From NCBI GenBank assembly GCA_964487505.1, contig CAZARD010000006.1:12892-76891 (forward strand): a stretch of 64,000 bases of DNA, read 5' to 3'. The position numbers were made by a program, and so were the translations under genes. The stretch is from JAFDVJ01 sp964487505. GTDB taxonomy: Bacteria; Acidobacteriota; Blastocatellia; Pyrinomonadales; Pyrinomonadaceae. Numbering within the stretch: the stretch's first letter is position 1; every line of letters starts with the position of its first letter. The notes under the pieces were generated by a model that saw only the letters and a program-made list of their open reading frames with translations, had not been told where the DNA came from and made no database searches. Of this stretch, positions 35,263-44,673 are shown one piece after another.

Positions 35263-35469
35263 TCTTGGAATGACTCCACGGCGCGAACTGCGATGGAAGT
35301 CGCGCTTGGCGAAAAACTTCTTCTCGCTCCGCATCTCGCATTCCCAACAAACGACGCGGCCTTCGTTCGTGGGGGAAATGAAGACGAGGTAGGTATCGGT
35401 CTCGCGGTCGCATTCCGCGCATCGGGCCAGCGGCTTTGCGGTCAGTTTAGGATCAAACGTTTCGATCAT
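35260..35469 (-). CDS. Small zinc-ribbon protein
   Basis: A 69-residue protein with two CxxC pairs: CAECDRETDT near residue 17 and CWECEMRSEKKFF near residue 41. The spacing suits one zinc ion. The ATG at 35469 overlaps the stop of the upstream glycosyltransferase (ATGA), and GAGGAA lies upstream, so it is translationally coupled. The basic C-terminus may bind nucleic acid. Function is unknown. Confidence 0.68.
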   Translation of the reverse strand: MIETFDPKLTAKPLARCAECDRETDTYLVFISPTNEGRVVCWECEMRSEKKFFAKRDFHRSSRRGVIPR

Positions 35470-37013
35470 CTTATCTTCCTCAGCAGACGTACTTTCTCCA
35501 GATAGAACTCTTTTTCGATGACAATAGTGTAATTCTGACCGACGAAATTCTCCAATGGAACGCACGAGTCTTGGACGGCGCATTTCTCGTTCGTCACGAG
35601 CCAGATCTCGTCGGCATCAGGCGGGATCTCGCCGATGATGAACTCGGTCTGGCGACGCCACGCGTCGGCCGTTCCAGCCGGGGCCTCGATCTCCCAATCG
35701 AAGAACTTTTCGTCGGGCAAGATCCGGTTCGCGCCACGATAGTGATACGGCAGGGCGAGCGCGTCGAAGGTCGTGAAGACGATTATCGGCTGCCCGGGAC
35801 GCTCATTCGCCGCGATGAAGGCCCCGACCCGCGCCCAATCGCCGCGTTTCGCAAGCTGGGGATAAAGCGCTTGGACGGAATACGCAAAAAGCGCCAGCCA
35901 GATGACCGCGAACACCGGCGCGATCCGCCGCGGGACGAGCCGCGCGGACAAAACACCGGCGAACAGGACGACCGGCGCGAAGATCACCGAAGCGTGGCGG
36001 ATCGCGACATAGACCTCGCCGAGCAAAAGGTACGCGACGAAGAAGAATACGAGCACGACCGGGACCGCGACGGCGAGCGCTGCCAGTTTTCGCTCGAGCA
36101 ACTCGCGCCGCCGGCGCACGACGACGGCGATAAGCACGATCAGCGCGAAACGCACGACCCAGACCCGAATCAGCGATAAGGTCGAGATCTGCTCCGGCGG
36201 AAAGATCTCGGTCGGGACCGTGAACGTCAGCAACGTGTTCCAAATGACCTGAAGACCGATGATGACGCTGCGTTCGGACTGAAACGCGACGGTGTTCGCC
36301 GCGAATTGCGACCGGACGGCAAAAACCAGCGGCGCGAAGCAGATCGCGACGACAAGCATCGTCAGAAAATACGCTCGCGCCGCGCGCCATCGTCCGGTCG
36401 CGACCAGCGCCGCGAAGAACGCCGCCAACAGGAATCCGAGATAGTAGTTCGAATAGAGCCCGACGACGCTGACCGCGCAGAATCTCGCCGCCGCGCGGAT
36501 CGGCACCGCATCTTCCGATTCAAAGAAGTCGCGGAAGAAAAGATCTGCAAGAAGCAGCGACAACGCGATCACGAGCGCGTAGACCCGGATCTCGAGGCTC
36601 GCCCAAATGAGAAACGGATGGAGCGCGAAAAAGAAAGTCAGAAAAAACGCGGCCCGGTCGGATACGAACCGCCGCGCGAGTTTGAAGAACAACGCGATCC
36701 CGGCGACCGCGCAGATCACCGAGAAGAGGCGGGCAAAGAACACCGAGGAGCTGATCAAACGCCACGCACTCAGGACCCAGAAGTAGAGCGGCGCCTGTTT
36801 CTCGTCGGCGAGCGTGTTCCGGAGCGCGAAACCGATCCCGCGTTCGGTCGAATAGAGGGTCGAAGCCTCGTCGGCCCAAATATTTAGAACATAGGCCAAA
36901 GGGACGGCGATGAGAATGTGGAGAATGATCGGCAAAAGCAGCGCCGCGTGCCCGGCCTTGCCGACCAGATCTGCCCGACCGTTTGTGTGTTCCGTTTCGA
37001 CCATTGAAGACAT
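35466..37013 (-). CDS. GT39-like integral-membrane glycosyltransferase
   Basis: A 515-residue GT-C-type enzyme with about ten to eleven membrane helices. The first periplasmic loop has NIWADEASTLYSTERGIG, with the acidic ADE expected near the catalytic centre of PMT/ArnT-like transferases. It would move a sugar from a polyprenyl-phosphate carrier to a lipid or glycan acceptor in the periplasm. The C-terminal soluble domain holds CAVQDSCVPLENFVG. It is part of the minus-strand polysaccharide cluster; the next gene overlaps its end. Confidence 0.82.
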   Translation of the reverse strand: MSSMVETEHTNGRADLVGKAGHAALLLPIILHILIAVPLAYVLNIWADEASTLYSTERGIGFALRNTLADEKQAPLYFWVLSAWRLISSSVFFARLFSVICAVAGIALFFKLARRFVSDRAAFFLTFFFALHPFLIWASLEIRVYALVIALSLLLADLFFRDFFESEDAVPIRAAARFCAVSVVGLYSNYYLGFLLAAFFAALVATGRWRAARAYFLTMLVVAICFAPLVFAVRSQFAANTVAFQSERSVIIGLQVIWNTLLTFTVPTEIFPPEQISTLSLIRVWVVRFALIVLIAVVVRRRRELLERKLAALAVAVPVVLVFFFVAYLLLGEVYVAIRHASVIFAPVVLFAGVLSARLVPRRIAPVFAVIWLALFAYSVQALYPQLAKRGDWARVGAFIAANERPGQPIIVFTTFDALALPYHYRGANRILPDEKFFDWEIEAPAGTADAWRRQTEFIIGEIPPDADEIWLVTNEKCAVQDSCVPLENFVGQNYTIVIEKEFYLEKVRLLRKIR

Positions 37014-37016
37014 TCG

Positions 37017-37862
37017 CTACTCGATGCGCTTTCGGTACGCGGCCCAAAAAAGGTCCTCGCTCGGATAAGGAAAATTGATGCCTTCGGGGATCAGCTTCAG
37101 CAGACGGCTGTCGCCGATCCGATACCGGAGAAGAGAACGCGCGTGAGCTCCCGATATCTTTTTCGACGGCCGGCCGCCTCCGATCCGATCGAACCCGTTC
37201 GTTGCCAGGAATTCGTCGAGCCTTTTCTCCGTGTAGAATTGAAGCACGCTGGGCGGGCTGTATTCGTGCCAGTTCCGGCCGAACAGCCGCGCCGACAACG
37301 AGCCGCGGTTCCACGTCTCGATCAACAACACGCCCCCATCTTCGAGCAGATCGCGGGCCTTCGAGAACGCGGCGAGCGGATCGTAGAAATGCGCCGCGAC
37401 CTGGATCATCGAGATCAGATCGAACTTGTCCTTCGACCGGAATTGTTCGAACGATCCGCGCGAAATATGAAGGCCGAGCGCCTTGGCGCCGAACTTCGCC
37501 ATCTCGGAGTTCGGTTCGAGACCGGTGCCCTTCCATCCGGAATCGATAAAACCGCGGAGAATGAAGCCGGCCGCCGCGCCGACGTCAAGCATTGTCCCAG
37601 GTCCGACACCGAGTTTTTCGAGCTTCGCGGCGTACCAACGGCCGCGTTTGTTCAGCATTTCGCCTTCGGCGAGGTAATCGGCATAACCCGCTCCGCCGCC
37701 CGAGAAATAATCGTCGCCGTAAACTTGCGCGACGTGGGCTTCGCCCGCTTCGATCGCAGTGAAGCGGTGGCCGCAATCAACGCAATCGCGCAGATCGAAC
37801 CCCTTCGCCGTGAAAGCGAATTTTGATCCGGAGCCGCAGAGTGGACAGGTTTCTCGTTTCAC
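37017..37862 (-). CDS. SAM-dependent methyltransferase with zinc ribbon
   Basis: A 281-residue enzyme starting at GTG 37862, which overlaps the stop of the upstream gene. The N-terminal zinc ribbon CPLCGS...CVDCGH is typical of sugar or polysaccharide methyltransferases. The class I SAM fold follows: MLDVGAAAGFIL (motif I), GTGLEPNSEM, FDLISMIQVAAHF and GGVLLIETWNRG. It probably methylates a sugar intermediate of the glycan made by this cluster. Confidence 0.83.
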   Translation of the reverse strand: MKRETCPLCGSGSKFAFTAKGFDLRDCVDCGHRFTAIEAGEAHVAQVYGDDYFSGGGAGYADYLAEGEMLNKRGRWYAAKLEKLGVGPGTMLDVGAAAGFILRGFIDSGWKGTGLEPNSEMAKFGAKALGLHISRGSFEQFRSKDKFDLISMIQVAAHFYDPLAAFSKARDLLEDGGVLLIETWNRGSLSARLFGRNWHEYSPPSVLQFYTEKRLDEFLATNGFDRIGGGRPSKKISGAHARSLLRYRIGDSRLLKLIPEGINFPYPSEDLFWAAYRKRIE

Positions 37863-39400
37863 GGAATAGCGATCGGGCGCGGGTCGGTCAGATCGAAGAC
37901 GACGAACTCGCCGCATTCGGCGACGACCGGATAGAGGTCCCTCAGTTGGGACTCGAAGCCCGGCTTCTGATCCAGATAATGTCGCTGCGCGACGAAATAG
38001 CGGGCGCCGTCGTTCGCGAACGCGCGCACGCGTGTCGCCGACTGTTCTTCAACGCAGATGTTAAAGCCTTTGCGCTCAAGCCAATAGAACATAAACGACG
38101 CGTTGTAGGCAACCGCGTAGCCGTCCGGGTCGAGGCACCGGTCACCCGAAACAAGGATCGGTCCGGGCTTCGCCAATTTCGGCCCGATATAGCGGGCGCA
38201 GGCGAAGCTCGCGTCGGGCGAGCGGTTTTCGAGAATCCTCGCCCGGATCTTCAGCGCGTCGAATGCGAAAACCAGAAGGGCGACAAAACCGATCAACGCC
38301 ATCGAGGCGACACGCGCGGCGTTCGCCGTTACGGACCGCGAACTGAAGCCGTCGGCGAATCGGCCCGCAAAGGCCGAGGTCTCGCGAATCCCGGCCCCGA
38401 ACAAAATAGCCACCGGCGCGACCGAGAAGATGTGGTAATACGCGGCCCAGTCGTCGGCGGAAGTCCTCGCCGCGGCGACGTAGAAAAGAAAACATGCGCC
38501 GAGCCAAACGAGCGCATCGGCGACCGGGCGTTCCCGGATCGCGCGGACGATCGCGATCGCTCCGACCGCCAGCCCGCCCACCGACCAGACCCAAACGATC
38601 TCGTTCAGCGCGATCCCCTTGACGAAATACGGGTTCGTCAGAAAATCGGGGCCGATCCAATGATATTCGTTCGAGACGCCGAGCGAGTTTCCGTAGGTCG
38701 TCCAAAAGCCCTTGGCGTGAGCGTACCAGAGCGCCGCCGGAACGAGAGATGCCGCCGCGAATGCCCAGACCCGCCAGCGCGCGAAGGCGCGCAGACCGTA
38801 ACGCCGGACAAGCAGGAAAACGAAGAAAATACCGATATGCGCGGCCGTCGCCTTTGCCAGCAACGCCAGCGCAGTCAGCGACGCGGCGGCGAGAAGATCG
38901 CGGTCGCGCCCCGATTCGATCCAATCGCGAAAACAAACGGCCGCGCTGATGTAGAAAACCAGCATCAGCCCTTCGGGTTGGATCGATGTCGAAAACTCGA
39001 CGATCAGCGGGTTGAACGCGAAGAATGCAAACGCGGCGACGAGCGGAAATCCGTCGAGATAGCCGCGCGTGAGCCGCAGAAAAAGAAGCAGCGTGACGAT
39101 CGAGAATCCGAACGCCAGAAATCGGCCCAGACGGTCATCGACGCCGAACGCCTTGTGCGACAACGCGATCGCGAACGGATAAAGCGGGAATTCCATCTCG
39201 ACAAATCCGGGCGTATTCCCGCGCCAATCGATTCGCGGATAAAGGATGTTCATCGACTCGGAGGCAAAATTGCGCGCGACGGCGCCGACATCCGATTCCC
39301 GCCACGAGGCGCGGTCGATCGGCCGCGCGACATCCGCCAACCGGACCGCGGCCCCGATCGCGAAGATCACGAAAATGGCGATGCGCAGCGGTTTTGTCAC
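37859..39400 (-). CDS. GT39/ArnT-like membrane glycosyltransferase
   Basis: A 513-residue multi-pass protein of the dolichyl-phosphate-mannose-mannosyltransferase/ArnT type. It starts at GTG 39400, overlapping the stop of the UbiA gene (GTGA). The first periplasmic loop contains DRASWRESDVGAVARN, and a later loop has MEFPLYPFAIAL. Helices run to about residue 430, then a small soluble domain ends the protein. It uses a polyprenyl-phosphate sugar donor. It is the second GT-C enzyme of the cluster. Confidence 0.82.
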   Translation of the reverse strand: MTKPLRIAIFVIFAIGAAVRLADVARPIDRASWRESDVGAVARNFASESMNILYPRIDWRGNTPGFVEMEFPLYPFAIALSHKAFGVDDRLGRFLAFGFSIVTLLLFLRLTRGYLDGFPLVAAFAFFAFNPLIVEFSTSIQPEGLMLVFYISAAVCFRDWIESGRDRDLLAAASLTALALLAKATAAHIGIFFVFLLVRRYGLRAFARWRVWAFAAASLVPAALWYAHAKGFWTTYGNSLGVSNEYHWIGPDFLTNPYFVKGIALNEIVWVWSVGGLAVGAIAIVRAIRERPVADALVWLGACFLFYVAAARTSADDWAAYYHIFSVAPVAILFGAGIRETSAFAGRFADGFSSRSVTANAARVASMALIGFVALLVFAFDALKIRARILENRSPDASFACARYIGPKLAKPGPILVSGDRCLDPDGYAVAYNASFMFYWLERKGFNICVEEQSATRVRAFANDGARYFVAQRHYLDQKPGFESQLRDLYPVVAECGEFVVFDLTDPRPIAIP

Positions 39401-40329
39401 AGCATCCTCGGCAGATAGATGATGAGCCCGGCGGTCACGATCCACAGAATCAGGTTAAGCAGCGTCGGCCGGTCGCGGAAAAGGATCTGGACCGGATCGC
39501 CGCCGGCCTGTCGCTTGTGTATCAGGAACAGATATCGGAATACTCCGTAGACGACGAACGGGATCGTCAGAAGCATCGCGTTCGAGCCGACGCGCGCGAC
39601 GGTCTCGTCGGCGCGCGTGTAAAGCGCGTAGGTCAGGACGGCCGCACCGGCGCAGATGTTCATTATCGAGTCGAGAAACGCGACCGAATACTCGCTCAGA
39701 TTGCGGCGATGACTCTCGGCTGCGGCCTCGAGCAGGACCAGTTCGTGGCGACGTTTGCCGAAACCGACGAGCAACGCGACCATCGATGTACAAAGCACGA
39801 GCCATTCGGAGACCTCGACGTTGATGATTACCGCGCCTGAAACGGCCCTTAGCACGAAACCGGCGGCGATCAGGATCACGTCGAGAATGACGAAGTCCTT
39901 CAGTTTCAAGGAATATGCGAGGCAAATCGCGAGGTATGTTCCGACGATCAAAGCGAATCCGTGGCTGAGTGCGAGCGAACCGGCCGCCGCCGCCGCGAAC
40001 AGCGCGACCATCACTGTCCGTGCGAGATTGACGTTCAGCGAGCCCGACGCCAACGGACGATGGCATTTGATCGGATGTTCGCGGTCCTCGTCGATATCGG
40101 ACAGATCGTTGAACAGATAGACCGCGCTGCTCGCGCAGCAGAAGACGGCGAACGCCGCGATGCTCAGAGCGAGATTGTGCTGATCTGTCAGCGACCGCGA
40201 GAAGATCAGGCCAGAGAAAACAAGCAGGTTCTTCGACCATTCGAGCGGGCGCATCTCGACCAGAAGCCCGCGGAGCGCGTTGCCGGTGGCCGATCTGGAA
40301 ATTGGCTGGTTCAATTCGGTCGTGTTCAT
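39397..40329 (-). CDS. UbiA-type decaprenyl-phosphate phosphoribosyltransferase-like
   Basis: A 310-residue polytopic prenyltransferase. MRPLEWSKNLLVFSGLIF and NDLSDIDEDREHP (the first Asp-rich motif) are typical of decaprenyl-phosphate phosphoribosyltransferases, which make polyprenyl-phosphoryl-ribose, the precursor of arabinose donors. A second polar motif lies near SLKLKDFVILDVILIA. In this cluster it may build the lipid-linked donor used by the GT-C enzymes. The ATG at 40329 lies 4 nt after the deacetylase stop. Confidence 0.85.
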   Translation of the reverse strand: MNTTELNQPISRSATGNALRGLLVEMRPLEWSKNLLVFSGLIFSRSLTDQHNLALSIAAFAVFCCASSAVYLFNDLSDIDEDREHPIKCHRPLASGSLNVNLARTVMVALFAAAAAGSLALSHGFALIVGTYLAICLAYSLKLKDFVILDVILIAAGFVLRAVSGAVIINVEVSEWLVLCTSMVALLVGFGKRRHELVLLEAAAESHRRNLSEYSVAFLDSIMNICAGAAVLTYALYTRADETVARVGSNAMLLTIPFVVYGVFRYLFLIHKRQAGGDPVQILFRDRPTLLNLILWIVTAGLIIYLPRML

Positions 40330-40333
40330 CTCA

Positions 40334-41296
40334 TCAGACCCGCAGATCGGACGCCCGACGCTCGGGAAGATCGCGCGAGGCCGCAGCGGCGGCGTGTTCA
40401 CTCATCGTAACGACGTCAAAACGGTCAGAGAAATCTGACAATATCTCTCCCACGAATGCGAGTTTTTCCTTGACGGGGAGCGCCATCGCCGGAAAGAAAC
40501 TGAGCTCCGGGGCGTCGTCGGCCGACAGAAAATCCAGCGGATGCAAAAGCAGCGACGGCTCGGTGCCGGTCGCACGGCACATCGCGAGCGCCGATTTCCA
40601 GTAGGCGCGCGCCGCGGCTCTTGAGAAAGTCGAAAGATAGATCACATAGCTGGCGTGGATCGGCGTCTTGAACAACGGCAGTGTCGTCACCGGTATCTCG
40701 GTGATCACCCGATCGCCGATCGTCCAGCGATAAGGTTTCAGGCGCTGGAATCCGTCCGAAAACCGGCCGAATAGTTTCTTCCGCTTTTCACGCTCGTCCT
40801 CGGACATCTCCGGCGATTTGAAGAAGTAGTAGGCGCGAGCGAGCGGAGCAATGTAGGTCGGAAGCGTCGAACAGTCGTAATCGTAGCCGCGCTCGGCGAG
40901 CACCTCGAGGACCGTCGGAGAAAGGCTGTAGCCCGGCCCACGGAAACCTCGCGGACGCGCGCCGGTCGCCTCCGCGAGTGCCGTTTCGGTTCGTTCGAAT
41001 TCATCGACGAGTTCGTCCTTTGAATACAGATGGAGCCACGGCTCGTGGCGAAAACTGTGATTTCCGATCTCATGCCCTGCCGGAGCGATAAGCGACAACG
41101 ATCGGCGGTTCTCGTCGATCGCCGCGTCCTGTCCGACGATAAAGAAGGTGATGCGAAGATCGCGCTCGGCCAGAAACTCAAGGACGCGCGGAACGCACAC
41201 GTCGAGATAGGACGGGAATGACTCCCAACCCGGATCTCCGTGAGTTTTCATATAGGACCACTTGTTGTCGAGGTCCAGGCTCAGGCTCGCGATCAT
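40334..41296 (-). CDS. Polysaccharide deacetylase family protein
   Basis: A 320-residue NodB-fold deacetylase. LSLDLDNKW carries the Asp-x-Asp, and GHEIGNHSFRHEPW supplies the HxxxH metal ligands. GARPRGFRGPGYSLS is a later motif, and LLLHPLDFLS provides the C-terminal His. It probably removes N-acetyl groups from a cell-surface sugar. No signal peptide is visible, so it may act in the cytoplasm. It is the first gene downstream of the flavoprotein. Confidence 0.85.
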   Translation of the reverse strand: MIASLSLDLDNKWSYMKTHGDPGWESFPSYLDVCVPRVLEFLAERDLRITFFIVGQDAAIDENRRSLSLIAPAGHEIGNHSFRHEPWLHLYSKDELVDEFERTETALAEATGARPRGFRGPGYSLSPTVLEVLAERGYDYDCSTLPTYIAPLARAYYFFKSPEMSEDEREKRKKLFGRFSDGFQRLKPYRWTIGDRVITEIPVTTLPLFKTPIHASYVIYLSTFSRAAARAYWKSALAMCRATGTEPSLLLHPLDFLSADDAPELSFFPAMALPVKEKLAFVGEILSDFSDRFDVVTMSEHAAAAASRDLPERRASDLRV

Positions 41297-41299
41297 ACC

Positions 41300-41400
41300 T
41301 TATCGGATTTCAGATTCCACGATTTCAAATTCCAAGATTCCGGGTTCCGCGGTCGGATTCCGTACTTCAGATTCCAGGATTTCAGTTTCCGCGGTCGGAT
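41300..41400. repeat. Degenerate GATTCCA-type heptamer array
   Basis: Irregular heptamer units (gattccacgatttcaaattcc and variants), with the segment gtttccgcggtcggat (or gttccgcggtcggatt) occurring twice, between the deacetylase and flavoprotein genes. Confidence 0.7.
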
Positions 41401-41443
41401 ACCGCACTTTGGAGCCCGCTTACTCAACGGCGGCCTCCTGAAG

Positions 41444-42766
41444 TCAGGATTCCAAACCCGCGTAGAACTTCTCGGCCAATTGGATCGTTTCGTTGACGTT
41501 CAACGTGCCGTTCGTGATCTGGGCGGAGTTCAGCACGTACAAGTCTTCGAGCGACGTCTCGATCGACGGCATCGACTCGGAATAATTGACGACCGGCAAA
41601 GGAAACACGCGGCGCACGCGCGACACCTTGAAATCGACGACATCGGACCGGTCAAAATGCGGATACATCCGCTCGAGCGCGGCCAGGAAATTCTCGCGTA
41701 TCTCGTCGTCGCTCCGACCGAACAGCGCATCGTCAGGAGCAACGTACTTCGGAAGATAGATCAACGCGTTTCCGCCGATTTCACTCTTCCCGACGAGCGC
41801 GGACATTTCAATGATGCCCGTGAACGGCGTTTCGTCGATAATGTTCGTTACATAGTACGGCGACAGCGATCGTTTCGAAAGCATCGACGCGCATACGATT
41901 CCCTGGTACCGGACACCGTTCAGGCGCGATCGTTCTTCTTCGGAAAGTTGCGGCACGAGGGCCGACGCGACGTTCGCGGGACAGGTCAGTACCACTTTGT
42001 CGAAATCGCCGTCCCCGTCGATTCTCCATCGGCCGCCATCGGAGCGCGCGATCGACCCGATCTGCGCGCCGAGGCGGATGTCGACGCCGAGATCGCGCAG
42101 GACCTCAGCGAATTTCCCGAGCACGCGCGCGTAGCCGCCGCGCACGTAACCGAACATCTCCTTTTTCAAACCGGACCGGCGGGCGGCGTACATCCGCTGG
42201 ATCGTCGCCCAGATGAAAGCCGCGCTCGTCTCGCGGTAGGCTTCGCCGAGTTTCGCCCGGAGCAACGGCCGCCAGATCTTTTCGAACGTCGCGCGCCCGG
42301 AAAGCTTCGTCAGCCAATCTTCGACGGTTACGCGTTCGAGCGATCGCCAGTCGTTGACCCTCGATGCATAGAAGATCGTTCCGCCCAGCCGCAGCTTGCC
42401 GATCAATCCGAGAGGTGGGAATTTCAGGAATTCCAACGTGTTCGACATCGAGACGAGCTTGCCGTCGGTAAAGAAACCGGTCTTGGTCTCGACCCATTCG
42501 AACTCGTCGCCGAGCCCGATCTCTTCGACGATGCGCCGCGTGTGCGAATCCGAAAGGAGAGTGACGTGATAATGTTTGTCCCAAACGACGTCGCCGATCT
42601 TCCACGCGCCCGCAAGCCCGCCGATCTCGTCGGCAGATTCGAAAACCGTGACGCGCGCGCCGGCCTTGGCGAAACGCAACGCGAGCGTCAGGCCGAGAAA
42701 GCCGGCACCGACGATCGCGATGGCGGGTTTTTGGTCATGGCGATTGAAGCTGTTCGTCTTGTTCAA
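41444..42766 (-). CDS. FAD-dependent oxidoreductase of the polysaccharide cluster
   Basis: About 440 residues if started at TTG 42766. The Rossmann motif AIAIVGAGFLGLTLALRF begins immediately and is followed by FESADEIGGLAGAW, as in protoporphyrinogen-oxidase-like or UDP-galactopyranose-mutase-like flavoproteins. The C-terminal flavin motif is LYVLNSAQITNGTLNVNET. No normal ATG lies before the Rossmann fold. The first 30-odd codons overlap the end of the AAA ATPase gene, so the native start seems to have been displaced. It probably oxidises or isomerises a nucleotide sugar or lipid-linked sugar. Confidence 0.78.
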   Translation of the reverse strand: MNKTNSFNRHDQKPAIAIVGAGFLGLTLALRFAKAGARVTVFESADEIGGLAGAWKIGDVVWDKHYHVTLLSDSHTRRIVEEIGLGDEFEWVETKTGFFTDGKLVSMSNTLEFLKFPPLGLIGKLRLGGTIFYASRVNDWRSLERVTVEDWLTKLSGRATFEKIWRPLLRAKLGEAYRETSAAFIWATIQRMYAARRSGLKKEMFGYVRGGYARVLGKFAEVLRDLGVDIRLGAQIGSIARSDGGRWRIDGDGDFDKVVLTCPANVASALVPQLSEEERSRLNGVRYQGIVCASMLSKRSLSPYYVTNIIDETPFTGIIEMSALVGKSEIGGNALIYLPKYVAPDDALFGRSDDEIRENFLAALERMYPHFDRSDVVDFKVSRVRRVFPLPVVNYSESMPSIETSLEDLYVLNSAQITNGTLNVNETIQLAEKFYAGLES

Positions 42767-43961
42767 GCCGCTTGATAAACTGGCCCAAAAGCGGAACCGC
42801 AAACGAGTAGTTGCCAAATCTGGTCTTGTAGACAAGGCCGTTGTCAGCGAGACTTTTGAGCATTTGATTTATGTGACTATTGCTGAAGGGGCGATCGAGG
42901 GTTATCTTTGACTGTTCAGTGATTTCCTGAACGGTGAATTCATCGTCGCAACTCTTCAACTTGCTGATTACCCGCAACAATTCTCTTTGTCGATCAGTTG
43001 TCCGATTCCAACGACCCGCAAAAAAGTCAGAGTCGAGTTTGCGTGTAATCGGCTCAAAATCCAGTCTCACATCCAGTCCGTCATCGACTTGTTGAATAAT
43101 GACATCGTACGCCTCCCGACAAATGAACTGAATAAAGTAGGGATAGCCGCCGGATAGCCTCACGATCTGATTCACTCCAAACTCACTAAATTTTACAGGA
43201 CAACGGTTTGCATCGATCGGCTTTGTAATCGCCGCACGACTGGAGCGGTCGTCAAGCTTTGAGAGCGTAACAACCCGAAACATACGTTCGGCAAAGGTGC
43301 GCGCGGCAACCAATTTGGGAAAGAGCGTTGGTAGTCCGGTCAAGACCAGCATTACCGGGATGCCTTTTTTCTGGATTGACTGGAAAACATCCAGCAGTAC
43401 CGAGAGCGGGTGCTGATCACGCTTTGCTTGATCATTCAAGTTTTGCGCCTCATCATAGGCCAAGACTATTCCATTGACGCGCGATTTTCGGCTCACAGCA
43501 TTCCAAACCAATTCCAGAATGACCTTCAACTTGTCGGAGACAAGTCCTGGGGTCTTGTCAAAAACTCGACTCAAGAAAGCATAATCCAATTTCGTCTCGA
43601 CCGCTGAGCGTGAAGATAGAAAGCCGATTGACTGGGTCTCCTGCTCGTTAATCGTGATTCTCGAGGATAGAACCGAAAGGTCTGTGATGAGTCGGATAGC
43701 CAAATTCGTTTCGCTAACGCTTACTGATTCTGAGACATCCGTGCTTGACCACAACCAACCAGCTTGAATTGCAATTGGCTTGAAAGTATCGAGCAAAACC
43801 GTCTTCCCGACTCCGCGCAGACCGGTAAGTACCATATTTTCAAGTATTACGGTCTGCTTGAGAAGGCGTTTGAACTCCGCGGTTTCCCTTTCTCGGCCTG
43901 CGAGATACGGCGGGGCGTGTCCGGCACCAGGCTTAAAAGGATTCTGAAACGATTTGATCAT
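42735..43961 (-). CDS. AAA ATPase (archaeal/Orc-like type), probable insertion
   Basis: A 408-residue ATPase. Walker A GLRGVGKT and Walker B GIVLAYDEAQNL are clear, and LVLTGLPTLFPKL gives sensor 1. A winged helix (TVQEITEQSKI...NSHINQMLKSLADNGLVYK) ends the protein. GC content is clearly lower than in neighbouring genes, and no role in glycan synthesis is expected. Its stop falls exactly where the flavoprotein's Rossmann fold begins. It is likely horizontally acquired; related ATPases occur in mobile or defence contexts. Confidence 0.82.
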   Translation of the reverse strand: MIKSFQNPFKPGAGHAPPYLAGRERETAEFKRLLKQTVILENMVLTGLRGVGKTVLLDTFKPIAIQAGWLWSSTDVSESVSVSETNLAIRLITDLSVLSSRITINEQETQSIGFLSSRSAVETKLDYAFLSRVFDKTPGLVSDKLKVILELVWNAVSRKSRVNGIVLAYDEAQNLNDQAKRDQHPLSVLLDVFQSIQKKGIPVMLVLTGLPTLFPKLVAARTFAERMFRVVTLSKLDDRSSRAAITKPIDANRCPVKFSEFGVNQIVRLSGGYPYFIQFICREAYDVIIQQVDDGLDVRLDFEPITRKLDSDFFAGRWNRTTDRQRELLRVISKLKSCDDEFTVQEITEQSKITLDRPFSNSHINQMLKSLADNGLVYKTRFGNYSFAVPLLGQFIKRLEQDEQLQSP

Positions 43962-44061
43962 TGATTTGAATTAGGGTTGATTAGACAACGAAATAAAGCT
44001 ACAACGAATGCTAAATTTAGCATAGGCTCTAAATTTACACAAGTACGTAATCTAGACTAAT

Positions 44062-44667
44062 TCAGCTGATAGATCTCACGACAAAACCAGAGACCTCGTA
44101 ACACAGCCCGCAACCGCAAGCCATCTCGCGCTTCATCGCGATCCCGTCGAACTTATGGAACAAATGACCGCATTTGCATACGGCTCCGACCGGACGGGCA
44201 GGGCTGCCGATGACGAGGTGAAAATCCGGGACGGACTTCGTGACCAACGAACCCATTCCGACCATCGCCCAACGGCCGATCGTCAGGTCGTTTCCGATCG
44301 TACAGCCGGCGCCGATCGTCGCGCCTTCGCGAACCAGCGTTTTAAGCGTATGCTCGTCGGGTTCCGACGGGCGCAGCGTCTTGAGGTCCGGAAACGTCGC
44401 GCGTGGAAATCGGTCGTTCGTGAAGGTCGTCGAAGCCGAGATCATGACGCCGTCCTCGATCGTCACTTCGGCGCAGATGTAGACCATCGCGTTGATCTTG
44501 ACGCGGTTCCCGATCTTCACGTCGTACGCGATGTAGCTCTTTTCGCCGACGATGCACTCCTCGCCGATCGTCGCGCCGTGGCGGATGTGGACATTGTCCC
44601 AAACGCTCGTGCCTTCGCCGATCGTCACGTTCTCTTCAATGATGGCTGTCGGGTGAACTCTTGGCAT
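44062..44667 (-). CDS. WbpD-like UDP-sugar N-acetyltransferase (LbH)
   Basis: A 201-residue left-handed beta-helix acyltransferase. Hexapeptide repeats run from VHPTAIIEENVTIGEGTSVW to TIGNDLTIGRWAMVGMG. The catalytic-type loop includes TFTNDRFPRA. The C-terminus carries a CKCG and CGCGLCYE cysteine cluster, a possible zinc site. It fits the UDP-3-amino-glucuronate N-acetyltransferase (WbpD) of diacetamido-uronic acid synthesis, since WbpB, WbpE and WbpI homologues lie alongside. Confidence 0.82.
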   Translation of the reverse strand: MPRVHPTAIIEENVTIGEGTSVWDNVHIRHGATIGEECIVGEKSYIAYDVKIGNRVKINAMVYICAEVTIEDGVMISASTTFTNDRFPRATFPDLKTLRPSEPDEHTLKTLVREGATIGAGCTIGNDLTIGRWAMVGMGSLVTKSVPDFHLVIGSPARPVGAVCKCGHLFHKFDGIAMKREMACGCGLCYEVSGFVVRSIS

Positions 44668-44673
44668 TTGCAA

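Noticed and set aside
35195..35422. Extended peptide deformylase start
   Set aside because: The upstream codons run through the ATTTTGG array and the zinc-ribbon gene; deformylase homologues start at the position of 35194.
37823..39418. A 531-codon plus-strand open frame
   Set aside because: Antisense to the GT39-like gene, very rich in Arg and Asp, with no recognisable domain; long shadow frames are expected in GC-rich DNA.
41240..42775. A 511-codon plus-strand open frame
   Set aside because: Antisense to the flavoprotein, which has clear FAD motifs; the opposite frame is low-complexity.
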